DNA of 64,000 nt, taken from contig NZ_CP125947.1 of NCBI RefSeq assembly GCF_030064165.1, positions 2,852,001 to 2,916,000 on the forward strand, in the 5' to 3' direction. A program made the translations under genes and the position numbers. The notes below the pieces were generated by a model that worked only from the letters and a program-made list of their open reading frames with translations, had not been told where the DNA came from and searched no databases. Source of the stretch: Comamonas resistens (GTDB lineage: Bacteria; Pseudomonadota; Gammaproteobacteria; Burkholderiales; Burkholderiaceae_C). Of this stretch, positions 56,056 through 63,835 are shown one piece after another (the first letter of the stretch is position 1; each line of letters starts with the position of its first letter).

Positions 56056-56882
56056 CCCAGACCTGCACTGAGCCCACGCCCTCTTTACCTGCAGCCAACG
56101 CCTGCCTGGCCATCGTGGTGCTCAGCCGCGGTGCGGCCTATGCGGGCGGCCTGACGGAACTGAGCGACCTGGCAACACAGCTTGAGGCGCGGCTGGCCGC
56201 TGCACAAACGCCCGTGCTGCGTGTGCAACCCGCCTTTGTGGACCGAGCACAGCCTGCCCTGCCCGAAGCGCTGGACCTGTGCGCCGATGCCGATCAGATA
56301 TTGATCCTGCCCGTCATGGTGCCCGACGAGCCTTCGCTGCGCCGCTGGCTGCACAAGCTCATCATGCGCTGGCGCGCCAAGCAACAGGCTGGAGGGCAAA
56401 CCGGCAAACACGCCCCTCGCATCGTGTTTGCTCAACCCCTGCTGCAGTTGCCGGCGTTGGCCGAGCTGCTGGCCGCCACCATTCCCAGCGCGCTGCAGCA
56501 GCCCGATGTGCCGCAATTGCTGGCCGATGAAGACTGGGAGCGCGACCCCAAAGCCTGGTCCCAAGTGCCGGAGCACCAGCACCATGTGCTGTGGTGCGTG
56601 GGCCCGCGCTGCGCGGCCAAGGGAGCCGTCGCGCTGTGGCCGCAACTGGCACGCACCGTGCAGCAAACCCCGCTGCTCAAAAAGCAGGTGATGCTGCTGC
56701 AAACCAGCTGCCAGTACCCGTGCAACCACGGCCCGCTGATGATCGCCTACCCCGAAGGCGTGTGGTACGGCCCCATGGATGCCGCGACGATCGAGCCCGT
56801 GCTGACAGCCCATGTCCAGCAGCAGGACTGCCCTCACGAACACCTGCGCGTGCATGGACCACAGCCCGCACTGCACGAATAA
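56052..56882 (+). CDS. CbiX-like chelatase fused to a (2Fe-2S) thioredoxin-like ferredoxin domain
   Basis: 276 residues. The N-terminal ~140 resemble a CbiX/CbiK-type sirohydrochlorin cobaltochelatase half (LAIVVLSRGAAYAGGLTELSDLA, VQPAFVDRAQPALPEAL, ADQILILPVMVPDEPSL). The C-terminal ~100 are a thioredoxin-like [2Fe-2S] ferredoxin: VLWCVGPRCAAKGA, then LLQTSCQYPCNHGPLMIAYPEGVWYGPM, giving four cluster Cys. Similar fusions are known in cobalamin loci. The protein may insert or handle Co2+ with a redox centre. It lies between btuD (ATGA overlap) and cobW. Confidence 0.8.
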   Translation: MTQTCTEPTPSLPAANACLAIVVLSRGAAYAGGLTELSDLATQLEARLAAAQTPVLRVQPAFVDRAQPALPEALDLCADADQILILPVMVPDEPSLRRWLHKLIMRWRAKQQAGGQTGKHAPRIVFAQPLLQLPALAELLAATIPSALQQPDVPQLLADEDWERDPKAWSQVPEHQHHVLWCVGPRCAAKGAVALWPQLARTVQQTPLLKKQVMLLQTSCQYPCNHGPLMIAYPEGVWYGPMDAATIEPVLTAHVQQQDCPHEHLRVHGPQPALHE

Positions 56883-56930
56883 TTTTTCCCTGTCGAATTT
56901 CCCTGTTGATCCCCATCCGGAGAGTGATCC

Positions 56931-57986
56931 ATGCAAACCACCAAAATTCCCGCCACCATCGTCACCGGCTTTCTCGGCAGCGGCAAGACCACCTTGATGC
57001 GCCATATTCTCGAGCAGGCCAAGGGCCTGCGCGTGGCGGTCATCGTCAACGAGTTCGGCGAACTGGGCATTGACGGCGAAATCCTCAAGACCTGTGCCAT
57101 AGGCTGCAAGGAAGAAGGCGGCGCGGATACACAGTCGGGCCAGATCTACGAGCTGGCCAACGGCTGCATGTGCTGCACCGTGCAAGAAGAGTTCTTCCCC
57201 GTCATGAAAGCCCTGGCCGAGCGCCGCGCCGACATCGATGTGCTGCTGATCGAGACCAGCGGCCTGGCCCTGCCCAAGCCCCTGGTCCAGGCCTTCCAGT
57301 GGCCCGACATCGCCAATGTCTTCACTGTCGATTCGGTAGTCACCGTGGTCGATACGCCCGCTGCGGCTGCCGGCCAGTTTGCCCATGACCCCCATGCCGT
57401 CGATGAACAGCGCCAGGCCGACCCCAATCTGGACCATGACGCCAGCCTGCATGAGCTGTTCGAGGATCAGCTCTCGGCCGCCGATCTGGTGGTGCTGTCC
57501 AAGGCCGATCTGGTCACGCCCGAGCAGCTCGGCCAGGTGCGCGCCATGGTGGCCGAAGAAGTACCGGCCAGCGTGAAGATGATCGAAGCCGTGCAGGGCC
57601 AGGTGCCGCTGAACGTGCTGCTGGGCCAGCATCGCGCCGCCGAGCTGTCGATCGACGACAAGCACAGCCACCATGACCATGACGAAGACCATGACCACGA
57701 TGCCTTCGACTCCCTGCACCTGGACCTGGGTGCCGTGGACCGTGAGCGCCTGATGCTAGCGTTGCAAGCCATCGTGGAGCAACATGGCGTGCTGCGCGTC
57801 AAGGGCTTTGCCGCTCTGCCTGGCAAGAAGATGCGTCTGCTGGTGCAAGGCGTGGGCCGCCGCTTTGATGCCTATTTCGACCGTGCCTGGGCCGACGGCG
57901 AAGCTACGGCCACGCGTCTGGTGTTTATCGGCAAGCAGCTGGACGCCGCCGTGCTGCGCCAGGCCTTGCTGGGCGCCCAGGCATAA
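56931..57986 (+). CDS. cobW: Cobalamin-biosynthesis GTPase CobW (metallochaperone)
   Basis: 351 residues of the COG0523 G3E GTPases. P-loop TGFLGSGKT (12-20), metal motif GCMCC (Cys79, 81, 82), GTP motifs LLIETSGLALP and SKADL, a His/Asp-rich loop HSHHDHDEDHDHD, and the CobW C-terminal domain (VLRVKGFAALPGKKMRLLVQGVGRRFDAYFDRAW). CobW loads Co2+ for CobN-type chelation, and cobN follows 63 bases downstream. Ribosome site GGAGAG. Confidence 0.95.
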   Translation: MQTTKIPATIVTGFLGSGKTTLMRHILEQAKGLRVAVIVNEFGELGIDGEILKTCAIGCKEEGGADTQSGQIYELANGCMCCTVQEEFFPVMKALAERRADIDVLLIETSGLALPKPLVQAFQWPDIANVFTVDSVVTVVDTPAAAAGQFAHDPHAVDEQRQADPNLDHDASLHELFEDQLSAADLVVLSKADLVTPEQLGQVRAMVAEEVPASVKMIEAVQGQVPLNVLLGQHRAAELSIDDKHSHHDHDEDHDHDAFDSLHLDLGAVDRERLMLALQAIVEQHGVLRVKGFAALPGKKMRLLVQGVGRRFDAYFDRAWADGEATATRLVFIGKQLDAAVLRQALLGAQA

Positions 57987-58002
57987 AATCCCAGCAAAAT
58001 CA

Positions 58003-58043
58003 GCCTCTATCGCTTTACTGGCAAGCGGATAAAGCTATCTTTT
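58003..58043. repeat. Intergenic palindromic element between cobW and cobN
   Basis: GCCTCTATCGCTTTACTGGC then AAGCGGATAAAGCTATCTTTTT: a diverged copy of the recurring element. It ends 6 bases before the cobN start, inside the operon, so it could tune cobN translation or partial termination. Confidence 0.55.
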
Positions 58044-58049
58044 TGAATC

Positions 58050-61000
58050 ATGCACCTGCTCAGCTCCCGCCCCGGCGGCTTTGTCGAAGACGACAGCATC
58101 ATCACCCGTCTGGACCAGACGCCTGCCGACATGGTGGTGCTCAGTTCCGCCGACACCACGCTGTCGCTACTGGCCGATGCCTACCGGATGTGGCTGCAGG
58201 CCGAGCCCCGGGCCGCTGGGTCCACGCCCACGCTGCGCCTGGCCAACCTGCTGCATCTGCGCCAGAGCGCCTCGCTCGATCTGTATATCGACGAGGTGCT
58301 GCAGCATGCCAGGCTGGTCATCGTCGATCATCTGGGAGCCGAGTCCACCTGGCCCTACGGCATAGAGCAGCTGCAAAAGCTGGCGCGCCGCAAGGGCCAG
58401 AAGCTGGCCATGTTCTCTGGCGACAACCAGGAAGATCCCGAGCTGCTGGCCAAGGGCACGCTTGAGCCCGAGCAAAGCCGTGCGCTGTGGCAATACCTGC
58501 GCGCCGGCGGCCTGGGCAATGCACGCGAGTTCCTGCGCATGGCTGCGGCCTGGGGCCTGAACCTGGGCCGCGAGGGCGCGCCCGTGCGGGTGCTGCCCCC
58601 CGTGGCCGTGCATGTGCCGCAAAGCTGGCTGGATGACGCTGCAGGACATCTTCCGGGCCTCGACGACCTGCAGGCCCGCTGGACGCCCGGCGCCCCCGTG
58701 GCCATGCTGGTCTTCTACCGCTCGCATCTGCTGGCGGCCAATACCGAGGCCTTCGATGCCATGGCCGACGCCCTGCTCGCACGTGGCCTGAACCCGCTTC
58801 CGCTGGCCCTGGAGTCGCTCAAGGACGGGCTGTGCCTGCAGACGCTGCGCTCACTGTGCATCACCCACCAGGTGCAGATCATTCTCAACACCACGGCGTT
58901 TGCGGCTCTCGGAGAACATGCGCGCACCGGCGAGGCGTCCGACGCGCTGGCGGGCGACATTCCCGTGCTGCAGGTGATTGCCAGCGGCAGCAACCGCGAG
59001 GACTGGCTGGCCGACAGCCAGGGCCTGCGCCCGCGCGACATTGCCATGCAGGTGGTGCTGCCCGAGATGGATGGCCGCATCATGACGCGCGCCATGAGCT
59101 TCAAGGGCCTGGCCCATCGCTGCGAGCTGACGCAGACCGATGTGATCAGCTACCAGGCCGAGCCCGACCGCATCACCTGGATTGCCGAGCTGGCCTGGCG
59201 CTGGTGCCGGCTGCGCAGCAAGCCTGCGGCGCAGAAGAAGGCCGCGCTGATACTGGCCAACTACCCGGGCAGCGAAGCACGGATGGGCAGCGGCGTGGGC
59301 CTCGATACACCCGAGTCCGTCATGGCCCTGCTGGAACAGCTGGCGCGCGATGGCTGGAACCTGGGGGATGCCTCCGCCCTGCCGGCATCGGGTCTGGCGC
59401 TGATGAAGCAGTTGCAGCAAGGCATTGCCAATGACCCCAAGAAATGGCCGCAGCGCCCTGCAAGCCAGGGCTATTCGCTGCAGGCCTATCAACAGCGCCT
59501 GGCACAGCTGCCCGGCGATATGGCCCAGACCATCGCCGAGCGCTGGGGGACGCCCGAGCAAGACCCCATGCTGCGCGATGGCTGGTTCATGATTGCGGGT
59601 CTGCAGCTGGGCCATGTCTTCGTGGGCATACAGCCTGCGCGCGCTCTCGATGGACGCAATGACTACGCCAGTTACCACGACGCCGAGCTGGTGCCGCCCC
59701 ATCACTATCTGGCGTTCTACTTCTGGCTGCGCGATGTATTCGGCGTGGACGCCATGGTCCATGTGGGCAAGCATGGCAATCTGGAATGGCTGCCGGGCAA
59801 GAGCCTGGCGCTGTCGCAGCAATGCTGGCCCGATGCCATTCTCGGCCCGCTGCCGCATGTCTATCCCTTCATCGTCAACGACCCCGGCGAAGGGGCGCAG
59901 GCCAAGCGCCGCAGCCAGGCCGTAATCATCGACCATCTGATGCCGCCGCTCACGCGCGCCGAAAACCACGGCCCCATGCAGGAGCTGGAACGTCTGGTGG
60001 ACGAATACTACGAAGCCCTGCTGGTCGACCTGCGCCGCTCCAGCCTGCTGCGCAAGCAGATTCTGGACTGCGCCAGACAGCAGGATCTGCTGCGCGAGCT
60101 AGGCCTTGAAGCTGCGGGCGCGCAACCCGATGCCGACGAGCAGTTGCTGGAACGCATCGATGCCTATCTGTGCGAACTCAAGGAAACCCAGATTCGCGAT
60201 GGCCTGCATATCTTTGGCCATTCGCCCGAAGGCGCTCTGCGCGACTCCACGCTGCTCTCGCTGGCGCGCTATCCGGGCAGTGGTGGCAACGAGCAGGGCC
60301 TGCTCAACGCACTGGCCGCCGACCTGCTGCCGGCCATGGACTGGAACCCGCTGGACATGGATGCCGCCGCGCCCTGGAACGGCCAGCGTCCGGCCGTGCT
60401 GCAGCAGCAGGACGCCGGCACCTGGCGCCACGGCGGCGACACGCGCGAGCGGCTCGAGCTGCTGGCCCTGCAGGTCATAGCCCGGCCCGGACTAGCCCGC
60501 AGCTGGCCGCACACACTACAAGTGCTGACGCGCATAGAGCAGCAGATTGCACCGTCACTGGACGCCTGCGGCCCGCAGGAGCTGCTGCAGTTCTCGCGCG
60601 CACTGCAAGGGCTCTTTGTGCCGCCCGGGCCCAGCGGCTCACCCTCGCGCGGGCGCTGCGACACCTTGCCCACGGGGCGCAACTTCTACACCGTGGACAC
60701 CCGCGCCATACCCACCCAGACCGCCTGGGCGCTGGGGCAGCAGTCCGCACAGCGCCTGCTGGAGCGCTATCTGCAGGAGCATGGCGAATATCCTCAGGCC
60801 ATCGGTCTTTCCGTCTGGGGCACGGCCACCATGCGTACCGGCGGTGACGATATCGCCCAGGCATTTGCCCTGATCGGGGTGCGTCCCAAATGGGCCGCCG
60901 GCAGCCAGCGCGTGACCGACTTTGAAGTCATTCCCGCCGTGGGCCTGCGCCGCCCGCGCATCGATGTGACGCTGCGTATCAGCGGCTTCTTCCGCGATGC

Positions 61001-61886
61001 CTTTCCCAACGTGGTGCAGATGTTCGATGCTGCGGTACGTGCTGTGGCCGAGCTGGATGAGGACGCCGAGGACAATCCCATCCGCGCGCGCGTGCTGCGG
61101 GATACGCAGGCTGCCGTGGATCAAGGCCTGAGCGCCGACGCGGCTCGCGAACAGGCGCTGTGGCGCGTATTCGGATCGCCCACCGGCAGCTATGGTGCCA
61201 GCATGCATGAGCTGCTGCGTACCGGCCAGTGGACCGATGCGGGCGACTTTGCACGCCACTATCTGGACTGGGGCGCCTATGCCTACGGCCAGCAGGCCGA
61301 TGGCGTGCCGGCCCGCGCCGCGCTGGAGCGGCGTCTGCAGGCACTCGATGTGGTGCTGCAGAACCAGGACAGCCGCGAGCATGACCTGCTGGACTCCAGC
61401 GAGTACTACCAGCATCAGGGCGGCATGGTGGCGGCCGTGCGGTACCTGGGCGGAGCCGAGCCTGCCGTCTATCACGGCGACCATGGCAATCCTCAGTCGG
61501 CCAGAATTCGCTCCCTGGCCGAGGAGATCGGCCGCGTGGTACGCGCCCGCGTCACCAACCCCAAGTGGATTGCCGGCGCCATGCGCCACGGCTACAAGGG
61601 CGCCTTCGAGATGGCGGCGACGGTGGACTATCTGTTCGGCTTCGATGCCACCACCGCGCTGGTCTCGGACCAGCATTACGCCATGGTCACCCAGGCCTAT
61701 GTCGAAGACGAGAACGTGCGCCAGTTTCTGCGCCAGCAAAATCCTCAGGCGCTTGGCGATATCGTCTCGCGCCTGCTGGAAGCCATAGACCGTGGCCTGT
61801 GGGAGCAGCCCGGCGAGCATCGCCAGAGCCTGCTGGCCCAGATGCTGGAGCACGAAGAATTCATGGAAGGACAGGTTTCCCAATGA
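58050..61886 (+). CDS. cobN: Cobaltochelatase large subunit CobN
   Basis: 1278 residues, the usual size of CobN. It holds the porphyrin/corrin substrate and metal in aerobic cobalt insertion. Recognisable parts: VHVGKHGNLEWLPGKSLALSQQCWPD, FIVNDPGEGAQAKRRSQAVIIDHLMPPLTRAE, TLPTGRNFYTVDTRAIPTQTAWALG, GVRPKWAAGSQRVTDFEVIP and the C-terminal ITTALVSDQHYAMV-like region. It works with AAA+ and VWA subunits, here encoded by the overlapping next gene (ATGA at 61883) with a frameshift. No dedicated cobS or cobT is present in the window. Confidence 0.96.
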   Translation: MHLLSSRPGGFVEDDSIITRLDQTPADMVVLSSADTTLSLLADAYRMWLQAEPRAAGSTPTLRLANLLHLRQSASLDLYIDEVLQHARLVIVDHLGAESTWPYGIEQLQKLARRKGQKLAMFSGDNQEDPELLAKGTLEPEQSRALWQYLRAGGLGNAREFLRMAAAWGLNLGREGAPVRVLPPVAVHVPQSWLDDAAGHLPGLDDLQARWTPGAPVAMLVFYRSHLLAANTEAFDAMADALLARGLNPLPLALESLKDGLCLQTLRSLCITHQVQIILNTTAFAALGEHARTGEASDALAGDIPVLQVIASGSNREDWLADSQGLRPRDIAMQVVLPEMDGRIMTRAMSFKGLAHRCELTQTDVISYQAEPDRITWIAELAWRWCRLRSKPAAQKKAALILANYPGSEARMGSGVGLDTPESVMALLEQLARDGWNLGDASALPASGLALMKQLQQGIANDPKKWPQRPASQGYSLQAYQQRLAQLPGDMAQTIAERWGTPEQDPMLRDGWFMIAGLQLGHVFVGIQPARALDGRNDYASYHDAELVPPHHYLAFYFWLRDVFGVDAMVHVGKHGNLEWLPGKSLALSQQCWPDAILGPLPHVYPFIVNDPGEGAQAKRRSQAVIIDHLMPPLTRAENHGPMQELERLVDEYYEALLVDLRRSSLLRKQILDCARQQDLLRELGLEAAGAQPDADEQLLERIDAYLCELKETQIRDGLHIFGHSPEGALRDSTLLSLARYPGSGGNEQGLLNALAADLLPAMDWNPLDMDAAAPWNGQRPAVLQQQDAGTWRHGGDTRERLELLALQVIARPGLARSWPHTLQVLTRIEQQIAPSLDACGPQELLQFSRALQGLFVPPGPSGSPSRGRCDTLPTGRNFYTVDTRAIPTQTAWALGQQSAQRLLERYLQEHGEYPQAIGLSVWGTATMRTGGDDIAQAFALIGVRPKWAAGSQRVTDFEVIPAVGLRRPRIDVTLRISGFFRDAFPNVVQMFDAAVRAVAELDEDAEDNPIRARVLRDTQAAVDQGLSADAAREQALWRVFGSPTGSYGASMHELLRTGQWTDAGDFARHYLDWGAYAYGQQADGVPARAALERRLQALDVVLQNQDSREHDLLDSSEYYQHQGGMVAAVRYLGGAEPAVYHGDHGNPQSARIRSLAEEIGRVVRARVTNPKWIAGAMRHGYKGAFEMAATVDYLFGFDATTALVSDQHYAMVTQAYVEDENVRQFLRQQNPQALGDIVSRLLEAIDRGLWEQPGEHRQSLLAQMLEHEEFMEGQVSQ

Positions 61887-63055
61887 GCACCAACCACGAT
61901 CCGGCACCCGTATTTCCACTCTCGGCCATACAAGGCCAGCCCGCGCTGGTGCAGGCCTTGCTGCTGGCTGCGATAGAGCCGCAGCTGGGAGGCGTGCTGA
62001 TCCAGGGCCCGCGCGGCACGGCCAAGTCCACGGCGGCCCGTGCGCTGGCAGATTTGCTGACGCCAGCGCCCTTCGTCACCCTGCCGCTAGGTGCCTCCAT
62101 CGAGCATGTGACCGGCAGCCTGGACCTGTCCAAAGCTCTGGCGGGCCATGAAGTGGCTTTTGCGCCGGGCCTGATCGCCAAGGCGCACGAAGGGGTTCTC
62201 TATGTCGATGAGATCAATCTGCTGCCCGATGCCATCGTCGATGTGCTGCTCGATGTGGCAGCCTCCGGCATCAATCGCATAGAGCGCGACGGGATCTCGC
62301 ACAGCCATGCGGCGCGCTTTGTGCTGGTCGGCACCATGAACCCCGAGGAAGGCATGCTGCGCCCCCAGTTACTGGACCGGCTGGGCCTGTGCGTGCAGCT
62401 GGACAATGCCCAGGATCCGCAGCTGCGCAGCAGCATTGTCAAGGCCAGGCTGCGCTTTGACCTGGACCCCCAGGGCTTTGCCCAGGCCCATGCCGCGCAG
62501 CAGCAGGAAATACGCACACGCTTGCAGCAGGCCCGCGCCCGCAGTCAAGATGCGACGCAACTGCCCTGGAGCGATGCCGTGCACGAAGCCGTGGCCCGGC
62601 AATGCATTGCGGCCCAGGTCGACGGCATGCGCGCCGACCTGGTCATGTTGCGTGCCGCCCGTGCTCTGGCAGCCTGGCAGGGCAGCTCGGCCATTACAGC
62701 CGAGCATGTAAGCGAGGTTGCGCCGCTGGTGCTGCAGCACCGCGCGGCCGAGTCCCGACAATCCGTTGCCAGCCAGGCTCCCCAGCCAGTGCCGCCCGCC
62801 GAGCCGCCAAATCCAGCTACAAGCCCTGCCACAAGCCCGACCAACCAAGGCCCTCGCACGGAATCGGCAGCAGACCGCTCATCGCCATCCCCTGCCCCCG
62901 CGCAGCAGGACATGAACCAGCCGCCTCCCGGCTGGGGCCGACCACTGCCGGTTGCCACCGTCTCTTTTGACAGCAGCCAGGCCGATGCCATGGCCCAGGC
63001 TGCCATGGAGGCCCTGGCCGCAAAAAAAGCCCGCGCCCCCGGCCAAAGCATTTAG
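61883..63055 (+). CDS. Chelatase AAA+ subunit (ChlI/ChlD N-terminal part), short zero-frame product
   Basis: 390 residues in the zero frame. AAA+ motifs: Walker A GPRGTAKS (42-49), Walker B GVLYVDE (104-110), FVLVGTMNPEEGMLRPQLLDRLGLCV (arginine region) and a C-terminal lid, then a Pro/Ser-rich linker (about 320-355). It resembles the ChlI/BchI small subunit and the N-terminal half of ChlD. The zero frame ends at TAG 63053-63055 shortly after an A7 run, while the expected VWA half continues in the -1 frame. So this frame alone would give the small chelatase subunit, and frameshifted ribosomes give the medium one. It starts inside the cobN stop (ATGA). Confidence 0.92.
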   Translation: MSTNHDPAPVFPLSAIQGQPALVQALLLAAIEPQLGGVLIQGPRGTAKSTAARALADLLTPAPFVTLPLGASIEHVTGSLDLSKALAGHEVAFAPGLIAKAHEGVLYVDEINLLPDAIVDVLLDVAASGINRIERDGISHSHAARFVLVGTMNPEEGMLRPQLLDRLGLCVQLDNAQDPQLRSSIVKARLRFDLDPQGFAQAHAAQQQEIRTRLQQARARSQDATQLPWSDAVHEAVARQCIAAQVDGMRADLVMLRAARALAAWQGSSAITAEHVSEVAPLVLQHRAAESRQSVASQAPQPVPPAEPPNPATSPATSPTNQGPRTESAADRSSPSPAPAQQDMNQPPPGWGRPLPVATVSFDSSQADAMAQAAMEALAAKKARAPGQSI

Positions 63056-63085
63056 TCGCTGCAGCGCAGCGCAGCAGCCGGGGGC
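63007..63085 (+). promoter_or_regulatory. Programmed -1 frameshift signal in the ChlD-type gene
   Basis: Internal GGAGG (63007-63011), 10 nt before the slippery heptamer A AAA AAA (63022-63028, zero-frame codons GCA AAA AAA). A 6-nt spacer follows, then a perfect 9-bp stem GCCCCCGGC (63035-63043) / GCCGGGGGC (63077-63085). The zero-frame TAG (63053-63055) is in the loop. The -1 frame is open from before this point to 63714. Each element matches the known bacterial design (as in dnaX). Confidence 0.88.
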
Positions 63086-63714
63086 CAAGCACGGCAGCGC
63101 CGCATGGCCTGGCCACCACCAGCCTTGCCGCAAGATCAGGTGGCGCCCAGATCGACTGGCCGGCCAGCTTGCGCGCGCGCCAAGCCCTGCCGCTGGCGGC
63201 CGAGCATCTGCGCTGGCGCCAGCCCCAAGGCCGCAGCAGCAGCCAGCACCTGTTCCTGCTGGACTGCTCGGCTTCCATGGTCGAGAGCTGCGCCTTTGCC
63301 CGGGCCAAGGGACTGCTGCTGCAATGGCTGCGCTGGGCTTATCTGCGGCGCGAATGCGTGGCCCTGCTCTGTTTTGGTGCAGGTCAGACCCATTGGCTGC
63401 TGCAGCCCACCCGCGCGCCGCGCTGGAATGCCGAGCTGATCGAGCCCCTGCCGGGCGGTGGCGGCACCCCTCTGGCCGCCGCGCTGCGGACAGGCTGGGA
63501 CATGGCCGCCCGGCACGGGCAGCGACCGTCCTGCCTGTGGGTCATCAGCGACTTTCGCAGTCCCGATGTGCTGCAGCTGGAACGTCAAGCCGACCCAGGA
63601 CTGTCCCAGATCTGGGTGGATTGCGAATCGGTATCCGCAAACTCCTTGAAGCCGTTCGAGGGCGCAGAGCGTTTGAGCCAAGCCTGGCCTGCGTCCTTCA
63701 GGCTCACGCTTTGA
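63028..63714 (+). CDS. VWA-domain half of the ChlD-type chelatase subunit, reached by -1 frameshift
   Basis: 228 codons read after slippage at 63028; the full product, join(61883..63028,63028..63714), is 610 residues. It starts with a basic Pro/Arg/Ala linker (SPRPRPKHLVAAAAQRSSSRG), then GAQIDWPASLRARQAL, conserved before the VWA fold in this family. The VWA domain has the MIDAS signature LFLLDCSASM (DxSxS), the Thr in LPGGGGTPLAAAL and Asp in LWVISDFRSPD. No ATG or GTG exists in this frame before the IDWP motif; the only start-like codon, TTG 63169, would cut it off and has no ribosome site. The VWA half therefore depends on frameshifting. It bridges the AAA+ ring and CobN. Confidence 0.85.
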   Translation, partial: SPRPRPKHLVAAAQRSSRGPSTAAPHGLATTSLAARSGGAQIDWPASLRARQALPLAAEHLRWRQPQGRSSSQHLFLLDCSASMVESCAFARAKGLLLQWLRWAYLRRECVALLCFGAGQTHWLLQPTRAPRWNAELIEPLPGGGGTPLAAALRTGWDMAARHGQRPSCLWVISDFRSPDVLQLERQADPGLSQIWVDCESVSANSLKPFEGAERLSQAWPASFRLTL

Positions 63715-63738
63715 AATTTAAGAGAAATCTCACGCAAA

Positions 63739-63776
63739 CCCTTAGCTATCAAGCGCAAGCAGCTCTTGTTTTTGCA
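63739..63776. repeat. Intergenic palindromic element after the chelatase gene
   Basis: CCCTTAGCTATCAAGCGCAAGCAGCTCTTGTTTTT: a copy of the recurring element with a T run, placed 24 bases after the chelatase stop and usable as operon terminator. Confidence 0.6.
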
Positions 63777-63788
63777 GTCGTCCATGCA

Positions 63789-63813
63789 AAACAGGCCGCA
63801 GTTGCGGCCTGTT
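63789..63813 (-). terminator. Terminator of the NCS1 permease gene
   Basis: AACAGGCCGCA (63790-63800) pairs with TGCGGCCTGTT (63803-63813). On the minus strand it is followed by TTTT, 22 bases after the permease stop. Confidence 0.8.
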
Positions 63814-63835
63814 GGAGACAGTGGTGAGCCTGGCT

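Noticed and set aside
63169-63714. Separate VWA gene starting at TTG 63169
   Set aside because: This start would remove the conserved IDWPASL segment, has no ribosome site, and the frame is open upstream into the frameshift signal; -1 frameshifting explains the layout better.
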